A stretch of 10,111 nt of DNA from assembly GCA_038234045.1 (NCBI GenBank), contig JBBSUX010000119.1, positions 1 to 10,111 on the forward strand. The letters are read 5' to 3'. How positions within the stretch are numbered: the stretch's first letter is position 1; each line of letters starts with the position of its first letter. Shown here one piece after another: positions 1-6,011 of this stretch. Source of the DNA: JBBSUX01 sp038234045. GTDB lineage: Bacteria > Pseudomonadota > Gammaproteobacteria > Burkholderiales > Burkholderiaceae_C. Under the pieces are notes generated by a model. It did no database searches, was not told where the DNA came from, and saw only the letters and a program-made list of their open reading frames with translations. Made by a program: the position numbers and the translations under genes.

Positions 1-750
1 CAGGACCGCAGACGGATGCGGCACTGAAGGCAGTTTTTGTTTCAGCGCATGCCACAGGCTGCTGATCCCCGTTGCTGAAGAAGAAGCGTCCGCCGCAGGC
101 TCCGGCGATGTCGATGGCGCACCGGGGATGGTCTTGTCATCGCCAAGCTTCTTTTGCCCCTCGGATTGCGCCACATCGAGTTCGCGCCCCGAAAGCTCAA
201 CCGCCGCCAGCGCCTCCTGATGCGGCTCAGCCAGCACGTTGCGAAAAACGGCCTCGCTCGCAAGCCCCGAGAGCGGCACCGCAAAGCGCACCAGCAACAA
301 GGCCAGCAGGGCGGTGGAAGCAAACCGGCTGGTGCGGCCTGCCGGATCTGCCTCGGCTAGCCGCATCGCCAGCCACAGCAGCAACGCGACCGACAGCAGC
401 GCCGACATCACCCAGTGCGCCCCGATCTTCAGCAAAAAAAGCTGGATGCCAAACGCCACGCTGGCCGCCAGCATCAGCGTCGAAAACTGCTCGCTCAGCT
501 CATTGAGGGGCCGCAGGATGCGCCCAGGCGTGAGCTCCACGCCGATGCCGAAAGGCGCTGCCTCTACCGCCGTGCCCTCGGCCAGCGACAGCACCGCGCT
601 CAGCGTGCGCGCCACGGCAAAGCTGGTGAGCGCGCGCTTGAGCCCCTGCTGCACCTGCTGCTTCGCCGGGGCGTCGGGGCGCACCACCCAGGCTCCGAGC
701 AATACCGCAGCGGCAAAAAGGATGAGGATGAGTTGGCGGAGGAGCTTCAA
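1..750 (-). CDS. Conserved multi-pass membrane protein, function unknown (3' end outside window)
   Basis: Reading the minus strand from TTG at 750 gives 250 codons with no stop, running off the left edge. Four hydrophobic stretches are visible: about residues 6-23, 91-108, 112-130 and 143-163. Between the first two lies a soluble segment that contains ELTPGRILRPLNELSEQFS. After residue 170 the chain is hydrophilic, with a low-complexity Pro/Ser/Ala part near 190-210. This looks like an inner-membrane protein with an N-terminal anchor, a periplasmic or cytoplasmic loop, a helical core and a long C-terminal tail. The segment before TM2 resembles proteobacterial conserved hypothetical membrane proteins that I remember, but I cannot name a family or function. 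TTG is chosen because AAGAAGG lies 7 bases upstream. An in-frame GTG at 780 would add ten polar residues and has no better ribosome site. Codons favour G/C at the third position, as in the neighbours. Confidence 0.75.
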   Translation of the reverse strand, partial: MKLLRQLILILFAAAVLLGAWVVRPDAPAKQQVQQGLKRALTSFAVARTLSAVLSLAEGTAVEAAPFGIGVELTPGRILRPLNELSEQFSTLMLAASVAFGIQLFLLKIGAHWVMSALLSVALLLWLAMRLAEADPAGRTSRFASTALLALLLVRFAVPLSGLASEAVFRNVLAEPHQEALAAVELSGRELDVAQSEGQKKLGDDKTIPGAPSTSPEPAADASSSATGISSLWHALKQKLPSVPHPSAVL

Positions 751-757
751 TGAGTGA

Positions 758-764
758 CCTTCTT
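758..764 (-). promoter_or_regulatory. Ribosome binding site deciding a TTG start
   Basis: On the minus strand this reads AAGAAGG, seven bases before TTG at 750. It is the best Shine-Dalgarno match near the membrane-protein start, and it is why the TTG is preferred over the in-frame GTG at 780. Confidence 0.55.
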
Positions 765-921
765 GTCTTGTGTTTTGCACTGCAGTGCGGCGGCCTACAT
801 GGATGCTGAGGGCCAGGCGATATTTCCCCACGCCGCTGCGACGTTCCGGCCTACGGAGCCGTACTGCCTGAGAGCCAGCATGCATTTGGCTTGCATTCGA
901 CCTTATAAGCTTATTGACGGC

Positions 922-949
922 TTGTAACAGGCGATGGCGGGCTCTAACT
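922..949 (+). promoter_or_regulatory. Possible promoter, ECF-sigma-like, for the Met-rich protein gene
   Basis: TTGTAAC (922-928) and CTCTAACT (942-949) lie about 14 bases apart, some 25 bases before the start codon at 975. A TGTAAC-type -35 with a TCTA-type -10 recalls promoters read by extracytoplasmic-function sigma factors. A weak sigma-70 reading (TTGTAA, 17 bases, TAACTT) fits the same bases. A 10-bp perfect palindrome, ATAAGCTTAT, lies just upstream at 905-914. Assignment is by eye only. Confidence 0.25.
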
Positions 950-974
950 TCAACCCCCAGGACAAGGAAACACC

Positions 975-1259
975 ATGAAGAAATTACTCGTAGCTCTCGC
1001 CGCCGCCGCCCTGTTGCCCCTGACCGCTTTTGCCATGGATCACGCCGGCGATGGCGTCATGATGAAGGACGGAAAAATGATGGAGACAAAGGACGGCAAG
1101 ACCATGATGATGGACAAGGAAATGACCATGTCCAACGGCACCAAGGTCATGAAAGACGGCACCGTCATGACCAAAGATGGCAAGAAGATGATGATGAAGG
1201 ACGGCGAACACATGAGCATGGACGGCAAGATGGGCAGCGGCGCGATGATGAGCAAGTGA
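975..1259 (+). CDS. Secreted methionine-rich DG-repeat small protein (DUF6799-like)
   Basis: The product is 94 residues. Residues 1-20 form a clear Sec signal peptide: MKK, then a hydrophobic Leu/Ala core, ending in AFA with cleavage expected before MDHAGDG. The mature part of about 74 residues holds 20 methionines and many Lys, Asp and Gly, and no cysteine. It is made of imperfect units of the type MKDGKMM-TKDGK-MMM. Two 20-residue blocks are alike: the one starting MKDGKMMETKDGK and the one starting MKDGTVMTKDGKK. The NGTKVMKDGTV element resembles the small domain called DUF6799 as I recall it; no search was run. The likely location is the periplasm. Metal binding, for example Cu(I) through Met clusters, is an inference only. 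AAGGAA at 964-969 is the ribosome site. The gene stands alone, divergent from the membrane protein and convergent with gap. Confidence 0.85.
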   Translation: MKKLLVALAAAALLPLTAFAMDHAGDGVMMKDGKMMETKDGKTMMMDKEMTMSNGTKVMKDGTVMTKDGKKMMMKDGEHMSMDGKMGSGAMMSK

Positions 1260-1291
1260 TCCCGCGCGGCCTGCCGCCGCCGCACCCGCAA

Positions 1292-1327
1292 AAAAAGCAG
1301 GCTTGCCTTTCGGCGCGCCTGCTTTTT
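1292..1327. terminator. Bidirectional rho-independent terminator
   Basis: AAAAAGCAGGC (1292-1302) pairs with GCCTGCTTTTT (1317-1327). A small inner GCC/GGC pair (1305-1307 with 1312-1314) closes a four-base loop, and further T's run to 1333. The A-run on one side and T-run on the other let it work on both strands. It sits between the 3' ends of the convergent Met-rich protein gene and gap. Confidence 0.85.
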
Positions 1328-1365
1328 CTTTTTGGGGCGTCATGCGCCGCCAGCCCTGAGGGGCG

Positions 1366-2370
1366 CTACTTCGCCGCCACCACCTTCACCATCTCCAGGC
1401 ACTTGGTGGAGTAACCCCATTCGTTGTCGTACCAGGAAATAATCTTGATGAAGGTGCTGTCCAGCGCGATGCTGGCATCGGCGTCGAAGATCGACGTGCG
1501 GGTATCGCCGCGGAAATCGGTGGCGACCACTTTGTCTTCGGTATAGCCCAGGATGCCCTTGAGTGCGCCTTCGGATTGCGCTTTCATCTCGGCCTTGATT
1601 TCGTCGAAGGTTGCTTCCTTTTCCAGCTCCACCGTCAGGTCGACCACCGACACATCAGAGGTCGGCACGCGAAACGCCATACCGGTGAGCTTCTTGTTCA
1701 ATGCTGGAATCACCTTGCCAACCGCCTTGGCGGCGCCAGTGCTGCTGGGAATGATGTTTTCCAGAATGCCGCGGCCACCGCGCCAATCCTTGTGGCTCGG
1801 GCCATCTACGGTTCTTTGCGTGGCGGTGGTGGCGTGTACCGTGGTCATCAGGCCGCGCTTGATGCCCCACTTGTCGTTCAGCACTTTCGCGATCGGTGCC
1901 AGGCAGTTGGTGGTGCAGCTGGCATTGCTGATGATGGCCTGGCCAGCGTAGGTTTCGCAATTCACACCGCGCACGAACATGGGCGTGTCGTCTTTCGACG
2001 GCGCCGACATGATGACCTTCATGGCGCCGGCATCCAAGTGCTTCTGACACGTTTCCTTGGTGAGGAAGAGGCCGGTGGATTCCAGCACCACCTCAGCGCC
2101 CACGTCGCCCCACTTCAGGTTGGCTGGGTCACGCTCCTGCGTCAGGCGGATCTTCTTGCCGTTGACGATGAGGGTGTTGCCTTCGACCGAAATATCGCCC
2201 TTGAAACGGCCGTGCACGCTGTCGTACTGCAGCATGTAAGCCAGGTAGTCAGGCTCCAGCAGGTCGTTGATGGCGACAACTTCGATGTCATCCGAAAAGT
2301 TCTGCACAGCCGAACGCAGAACGTTGCGGCCGATGCGGCCAAATCCGTTGATGCCGAGCTTGATGGTCAT
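1366..2370 (-). CDS. gap: Glyceraldehyde-3-phosphate dehydrogenase, type I (GapA class)
   Basis: This 334-residue cytosolic enzyme oxidises and phosphorylates glyceraldehyde-3-phosphate to 1,3-bisphosphoglycerate with NAD(P)+. Visible marks are the Rossmann motif NGFGRIGR (8-15), AINDLLEPDYLAYMLQYDS (33-51), the active-site SNASCTTNCLAP with catalytic Cys152, His179 in TTVHATTATQ, PSHKDWRGGRG (191-201), SSTGAAKAVGKV (209-220) and SWYDNEWGYS (312-321). Length is normal. The TTATQRTVDGPSHKDWRGGRG region is of the Escherichia coli GapA type, not the type with HAYTNDQ found in many other bacteria. AAAGGAG (2380-2386) lies nine bases before ATG at 2370. It lies 119 bases downstream of tkt on the same strand, so joint transcription is likely. 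The 3' end faces the bidirectional hairpin at 1292-1327. NAD preference is inferred from family. Confidence 0.97.
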   Translation of the reverse strand: MTIKLGINGFGRIGRNVLRSAVQNFSDDIEVVAINDLLEPDYLAYMLQYDSVHGRFKGDISVEGNTLIVNGKKIRLTQERDPANLKWGDVGAEVVLESTGLFLTKETCQKHLDAGAMKVIMSAPSKDDTPMFVRGVNCETYAGQAIISNASCTTNCLAPIAKVLNDKWGIKRGLMTTVHATTATQRTVDGPSHKDWRGGRGILENIIPSSTGAAKAVGKVIPALNKKLTGMAFRVPTSDVSVVDLTVELEKEATFDEIKAEMKAQSEGALKGILGYTEDKVVATDFRGDTRTSIFDADASIALDSTFIKIISWYDNEWGYSTKCLEMVKVVAAK

Positions 2371-2489
2371 GGGGCGAGTCTCCTTTGATTAAGACGAACA
2401 GGTTGGATTAGGGTGTTGGACGAGCAGCCATGTACCAGCTTGGGACGCACCGGCGAAATAAAACACCAGCCGCTCAAACGACGCATCGG

Positions 2490-4643
2490 TCACGCCTTCT
2501 TGCCGAGCACCTTGCGCACGGTAGCTACGACGTTCTCGGGCGTGAAGCCGAAGGCCTTGAACAGCACATTGGCAGGCGCAGATTCGCCGTAATGGTCGAT
2601 GCCAACCACCGCGTCGCAGCTGTACTTCCACCAGCCATCGGTCACGCCCATTTCCACCGCAATGCGGGGGATGCTGGCAGGCAGCACCTGCTTCTTGTAG
2701 GCGATATCCTGACGATCGAAGGCCGTGGTGCTGGGCATGGAGACCACGCGCACCGCGATCTTCTGCGTGGCGAGGATTTCCTGCGCGCGCAGCGCCAGTT
2801 GCACTTCGGAGCCGGTGGCAATGATCACCACTTGCGCCTTTTTCTTGCCCATGCCGACAGCCGCTGGCTCGCTCAATACATAGGCACCGCGGCTGATATC
2901 GCCGAGATCCGCTTTGGGCGCATACGGCAGGTTCTGGCGCGACAGCAGCAGCGCGGTTGGCCGCGTGCGGTTCTCCAGCGCGACGGCCCAGGCCACCGCC
3001 GTTTCAGCTGTATCACCCGGACGCCACACATCCAGGTTGGGGATCAGGCGCAGGCTGGCCGCATGCTCGATCGACTGGTGCGTGGGGCCGTCTTCGCCCA
3101 GGCCAATGGAATCGTGGGTGAACACATGGATCACGCGAATCTTCATCAGCGCTGCCATGCGGATCGCGTTGCGGCTGTAGTCGCTGAAGGTCAGAAAGGT
3201 GCCGCCGTAGGGGATGAAGCCGCCATGCAGCGCAATGCCGTTCATGATGGCCGCCATGCCAAATTCACGCACGCCATAGTTGATGTGGCGGCCGCCCACT
3301 TGCGTGCCGATGGCGCTGGTCACTTGCACCACGGCACCCTTGTCGTCAAAGCGCAGCGGCGGCGTGCTCTTGGTATTGGTGAGGTTGGAACCGGTGAGGT
3401 CGGCGCTGCCGCCGAGCAGTTCGGGCAATGCAGCCGTGAAGGCTTCCAGCGCGATCTGGCTGGCCTTGCGGCTGGCAACGGTTTCGGCCTTGGTGTGGGC
3501 GGCGATCACGGCATCGACAGCGGTTTGCGCGAAATGCGCTGGCAGGTCGCCGCGCATGCGGCGGGTGAATTCGGCCGCGAGTTCCGGATGCGCCTGTTCG
3601 TAAGCAGCAAAGCGCTTTTGCCAATCGGCCTCGGCCTTGGCGCCAGCGTCCTTCGCGTCCCACGCGGCATAGACATCGGCAGGAATTTCGAACGGCACAT
3701 GCGCCCAGCCGATCGCCGAACGCGTCAGCGCGATCTCTTCAGCACCGAGCGGTTCGCCGTGCGCCTTGCTGGTGCCAGCGCGGTTGGGCGAGCCCTGACC
3801 AATGGCGGTTTTGCAGTCGATCAGCGTGGGCTTGTCGGCAGAAGTCTTGGCGCTGGTAATGGCAGCAGCGATTGCCGCAGCGTCGTGCCCATCGACCGGG
3901 CCGATCACGTTCCAGCCACAGGCTCTAAAACGCGCCGGAACGTCGTCGATGAACCAGGGAGCGACCTTGCCGTCGATGGAAATGCCGTTGTCGTCATACA
4001 GCGCGATCAGCTTGTTCAGCTTCCACGCCCCGGCCAGCGCCACGGCTTCGTGACTGATGCCTTCCATCAGGCAGCCGTCGCCCATGAAGGCGAAGGTGTG
4101 ATGGTCGACGATTGCGTGATGAACGCTTCCGTCGGTACGATTGAATTCAGCCGCCAGCAGCTTCTCGGCCAGCGCGAAGCCCACCGCATTGGTCAGGCCT
4201 TGGCCCAGAGGACCGGTGGTGGTTTCCACGCCCGGCGTGTAGCCGACCTCGGGGTGGCCCGGCGTTTTGCTGTGCAGCTGGCGGAAGTTTTTCAACTCTT
4301 CGATCGGCAGTGCGTAGCCGGTGAGGTGCAGCACCGAATACAGCAGCATCGATGCATGGCCGTTGGACAGCACGAAGCGGTCACGATCGGCCCAGTGCGG
4401 GTTCACCGGGTTGTGCTTCAGGTGGTGGCCCCACAGCGCTACGGCCATGTCGGCCATGCCCATGGGCGCGCCCGGATGGCCCGAGTTGGCGTGCTGCACG
4501 GCATCCATCGCAAGTGCGCGCACGGCGTTGGCCATCGCGGTTTCGCGCGGCACGACTGCGGTGGAGAGCGCTGCGCCCGGGCTGGTGGATGACGTAGCGC
4601 CTGGCGTCGGGTTGGAAAGCGCGGAAGTTTCGGTGGTGGCCAT
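2490..4643 (-). CDS. tkt: Transketolase
   Basis: This is a full-length thiamine-diphosphate enzyme of 717 residues that moves two-carbon ketol units between sugar phosphates in the non-oxidative pentose phosphate and Calvin pathways. Seen from the N-terminus: NSGHPGAPMGMAD (53-65), SNGHASML (93-100), GPLGQGL (144-150), and the ThDP/metal motif GDG (188-190) ending at Asn219 in LYDDN. Then come SKAHGEPLG (292-300), catalytic Glu460 in GVREFGM, SDYSRNAIR (487-495), FTHDSIGLGEDGPTHQ (508-523), RPGD (541-544), ATGSEV (609-614), and the C-terminal domain with DGWWKY. The first 33 residues are a Thr/Ser/Pro/Ala-rich extension not shared with E. coli transketolase. ATG at 4643 follows GGGAG about nine bases upstream. 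In-frame ATGs at 4670 and 4721 lack such a site. It is divergent from speD across 185 bases and upstream of gap. Confidence 0.97.
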   Translation of the reverse strand: MATTETSALSNPTPGATSSTSPGAALSTAVVPRETAMANAVRALAMDAVQHANSGHPGAPMGMADMAVALWGHHLKHNPVNPHWADRDRFVLSNGHASMLLYSVLHLTGYALPIEELKNFRQLHSKTPGHPEVGYTPGVETTTGPLGQGLTNAVGFALAEKLLAAEFNRTDGSVHHAIVDHHTFAFMGDGCLMEGISHEAVALAGAWKLNKLIALYDDNGISIDGKVAPWFIDDVPARFRACGWNVIGPVDGHDAAAIAAAITSAKTSADKPTLIDCKTAIGQGSPNRAGTSKAHGEPLGAEEIALTRSAIGWAHVPFEIPADVYAAWDAKDAGAKAEADWQKRFAAYEQAHPELAAEFTRRMRGDLPAHFAQTAVDAVIAAHTKAETVASRKASQIALEAFTAALPELLGGSADLTGSNLTNTKSTPPLRFDDKGAVVQVTSAIGTQVGGRHINYGVREFGMAAIMNGIALHGGFIPYGGTFLTFSDYSRNAIRMAALMKIRVIHVFTHDSIGLGEDGPTHQSIEHAASLRLIPNLDVWRPGDTAETAVAWAVALENRTRPTALLLSRQNLPYAPKADLGDISRGAYVLSEPAAVGMGKKKAQVVIIATGSEVQLALRAQEILATQKIAVRVVSMPSTTAFDRQDIAYKKQVLPASIPRIAVEMGVTDGWWKYSCDAVVGIDHYGESAPANVLFKAFGFTPENVVATVRKVLGKKA

Positions 4644-4736
4644 CAGCAGCGGCTCCCGGTGAGGGAGCATTGGAAAGGGGGGACGGGTGGCGGTACGGAT
4701 CGAATGAGCCCGCGTGACCATCCCGGGAAACCCCGC

Positions 4737-4742
4737 ATTTTA
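4737..4742 (-). promoter_or_regulatory. Possible -10 element for tkt(-gap)
   Basis: The minus strand reads TAAAAT in the context CGGTAAAATGC. It would start transcripts near 4730, about 85 bases before the tkt start at 4643. No convincing -35 hexamer lies 16-18 bases upstream, so this is a weak call based on the AT-rich hexamer standing out in GC-rich DNA. Confidence 0.35.
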
Positions 4743-4816
4743 CCGAGCGCCCCATCTCCACACGATCGATGGTCGTCTGCGTCCGACGGAGCGTGCCGCC
4801 AGCGATGGCCTTGCAC

Positions 4817-4822
4817 TAAAGT
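4817..4822 (+). promoter_or_regulatory. Possible -10 element giving a leaderless speD transcript
   Basis: TAAAGT ends six bases before the A of the speD ATG at 4829, the usual distance from a -10 box to +1. No Shine-Dalgarno sequence precedes this ATG. Together these suggest a transcript that begins at or next to the start codon. The -35 region is poor. Confidence 0.3.
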
Positions 4823-4828
4823 CGCGCC

Positions 4829-5212
4829 ATGCAAGGCCTCCATCTCACCGCCGACCTTTATGACTGCGCCTGCGATACGCGGTGGCTGACCGATGAGCAG
4901 GCTTTGCTCTCGATTTGCCGACAGCGCATCGCGGCGGTGGGATTGCGGGCGGTGGCCGAGCTCGGGCACCAGTTCCCCGCCGCAGAAGGGGCGGCCGGCC
5001 CGGGCGGCGTCACCGCCACGGTGTTGCTCGCAGAATCGCATGTCTGCGTGCACACCTGGCCCGAGCAGCGCGCCATCACGCTCGATGTGTATGTCTGCAA
5101 TTTCAGTGGTGATCACTCCGACAAGGCCTTCACCCTCATCGACGCCTTGATCGCGTTCTTCTCGCCGGCGCGCATCGAGCGCCATGCACTGGCGCGCGGA
5201 AAACCGGCGTAA
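4829..5212 (+). CDS. speD: S-adenosylmethionine decarboxylase proenzyme, short bacterial type
   Basis: The 127-residue proenzyme is expected to cleave itself to make its own pyruvoyl cofactor, then decarboxylate S-adenosylmethionine to supply aminopropyl groups for spermidine. Seen: HLTADLYDC near the N-terminus, then LLAESHVCVHTWPEQ, with Ser70 as the self-cleavage serine, His75, and Cys90 in LDVYVCN. These three match Ser63, His68 and Cys83 of the Thermotoga maritima enzyme with a constant offset of seven, so the active site is intact. The Gly that often follows the Cys is Asn here. Residues 50-60 (AAEGAAGPGG) form a Gly/Ala-rich loop. No speE (spermidine synthase) is in the window. The stop TAA shares its last base with the ATG of the next gene (TAATG), which suggests translational coupling. 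ATG at 4829 is the only start that keeps the family N-terminus. Confidence 0.93.
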   Translation: MQGLHLTADLYDCACDTRWLTDEQALLSICRQRIAAVGLRAVAELGHQFPAAEGAAGPGGVTATVLLAESHVCVHTWPEQRAITLDVYVCNFSGDHSDKAFTLIDALIAFFSPARIERHALARGKPA

Positions 5213-5973
5213 TGACGGAAGAAAAAGCGGTCCACCATCGCCCGCTTGCGAGTGCGATGGTGCTGGCAGCGGGACGCGGCGAGCGCATGCGGCCGCTGAC
5301 CGATACCTGCCCCAAACCCTTGTTGCCGGTGCGCGGCAAGCCGCTCATGCAGTGGACGCTGGAGGCGCTGGCCACTGGCGGTTGCCAAAACGCCGTTATC
5401 AACACCGGCTGGCTTGGTGACAAAATTGAGGACAAAATTGGCCCCCAGCGCTTATTCGATAAGCGCTATCAGCTATCAATTGCATACTCAAGCGAGCCGC
5501 GTGCGCCGGGCGCCGCATTCGAGACGCTCGGCGGCATCGTGCGCGCACTGCCGCTGCTGGCCGATGTGTTCTGGGTGGCGGCGGGCGATGTGTTTGCGCC
5601 CGGTTTCACCTTCGATGAGGGCGCCCGCAATCGCTTTGCCGCCAGCGACGCCCTCGCCCATCTATGGCTGGTGCCGAATCCGCCGCACCATCCTGCCGGT
5701 GATTTCGGCATCGACGCCAATGGCCGCGCTACCGATCCTGCGGCAGAAGATCGGGCGCAGCGCTACACCTATTCGACCATTGGTCTCTACCGCGCCGCGC
5801 TGTTCGGTGCCGCTTGGTGCGACATCCCGCGCGGCAACCCGGGCGGCATCGCTGCGCCACTTGCACCATTACTCCGCGCCGCGATCGCCGCAGGCAAAGT
5901 GACTGCCGAGCTTTACACCCGCGAGTGGACCGATGTGGGCACGCCTGGGCGGCTGGCGGCTCTCAACGCTTGA
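5212..5973 (+). CDS. murU: N-acetylmuramate alpha-1-phosphate uridylyltransferase-like nucleotidyltransferase
   Basis: This 253-residue cytosolic nucleotidyltransferase has the sugar-1-phosphate transferase fold. Seen: the nucleotide-binding signature LAAGRGERMRPLTD (18-31), Lys35 in PKPLLPV, INTGWLGDKIED (63-74), ETLGGIVRALPLL (104-116), the metal-binding AGDV (124-127), LVPNPPHHPAGDFGI (153-167), and a C-terminal EWTDVGT (238-244). The order and wording, especially NPxHHxxGDF and WxDVGT, match Pseudomonas MurU, which makes UDP-MurNAc in cell-wall recycling. Other nucleotidyltransferases share the N-terminal motif, so the substrate is inferred. Oddity: codons for residues 70-92 are AT-rich (AAA, ATT, TTA, CTA, TCA) and contain a perfect palindrome described separately. 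This part is longer than in MurU proteins I recall. The start overlaps the speD stop by one base. It converges on the monooxygenase with only 38 bases between. Confidence 0.85.
   Translation: MTEEKAVHHRPLASAMVLAAGRGERMRPLTDTCPKPLLPVRGKPLMQWTLEALATGGCQNAVINTGWLGDKIEDKIGPQRLFDKRYQLSIAYSSEPRAPGAAFETLGGIVRALPLLADVFWVAAGDVFAPGFTFDEGARNRFAASDALAHLWLVPNPPHHPAGDFGIDANGRATDPAAEDRAQRYTYSTIGLYRAALFGAAWCDIPRGNPGGIAAPLAPLLRAAIAAGKVTAELYTREWTDVGTPGRLAALNA
5431..5484. repeat. Palindromic repeat element inside murU
   Basis: AGCGCTTAT (5447-5455) and ATAAGCGCT (5459-5467) form a perfect nine-base stem around TCG. Outer AATTG (5436-5440) and CAATT (5478-5482) are also inverted, giving an imperfect element of about 50 bases. 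It is much richer in A/T than the flanking coding DNA. A ten-base direct repeat, GACAAAATTG, stands at 5419-5428 and 5431-5440. Pattern and bases recall a short intergenic palindrome I associate with Comamonadaceae genomes; that link is from memory. It is read in frame as part of MurU. Confidence 0.7.
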
Positions 5974-6011
5974 ACGCGTGACGGCCTGAACCTGTCAAGG
6001 CCAGGCAGGGC

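Noticed and set aside
72..757. Several plus-strand frames over the membrane-protein gene
   Set aside because: Their residues are low-complexity Arg/Ala/Ser/Pro, while the minus frame gives coherent hydrophobic helices and a ribosome site.
914..948. TTGACG and TCTAAC as a sigma-70 promoter
   Set aside because: The spacing is 23 bases, too long for a standard promoter. The TTGTAAC/CTCTAACT pair fits better.
1063..1250. Repeated ATGATG/GACGGC units that could suggest a DNA repeat array
   Set aside because: The repetition follows the Met and Asp-Gly codons of the secreted protein. Spacing is irregular and there are no spacers, so it is not a CRISPR or satellite array.
1576..2388. A 270-codon plus-strand frame opposite gap
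   Set aside because: Antisense shadow of GAPDH without recognisable protein features.
2430..4592. A 720-codon plus-strand open frame opposite transketolase
   Set aside because: It is fully antisense to a clearly conserved enzyme and has arginine-, histidine- and alanine-rich composition typical of reading GC-rich codons backwards. It shows no family motif.
5974..6011. GGCCT/AGGCC and GCCTG/CAGGC inverted repeats between murU and the monooxygenase
   Set aside because: Stems are only five bases and no T-run follows on either strand, so a terminator is not supported.
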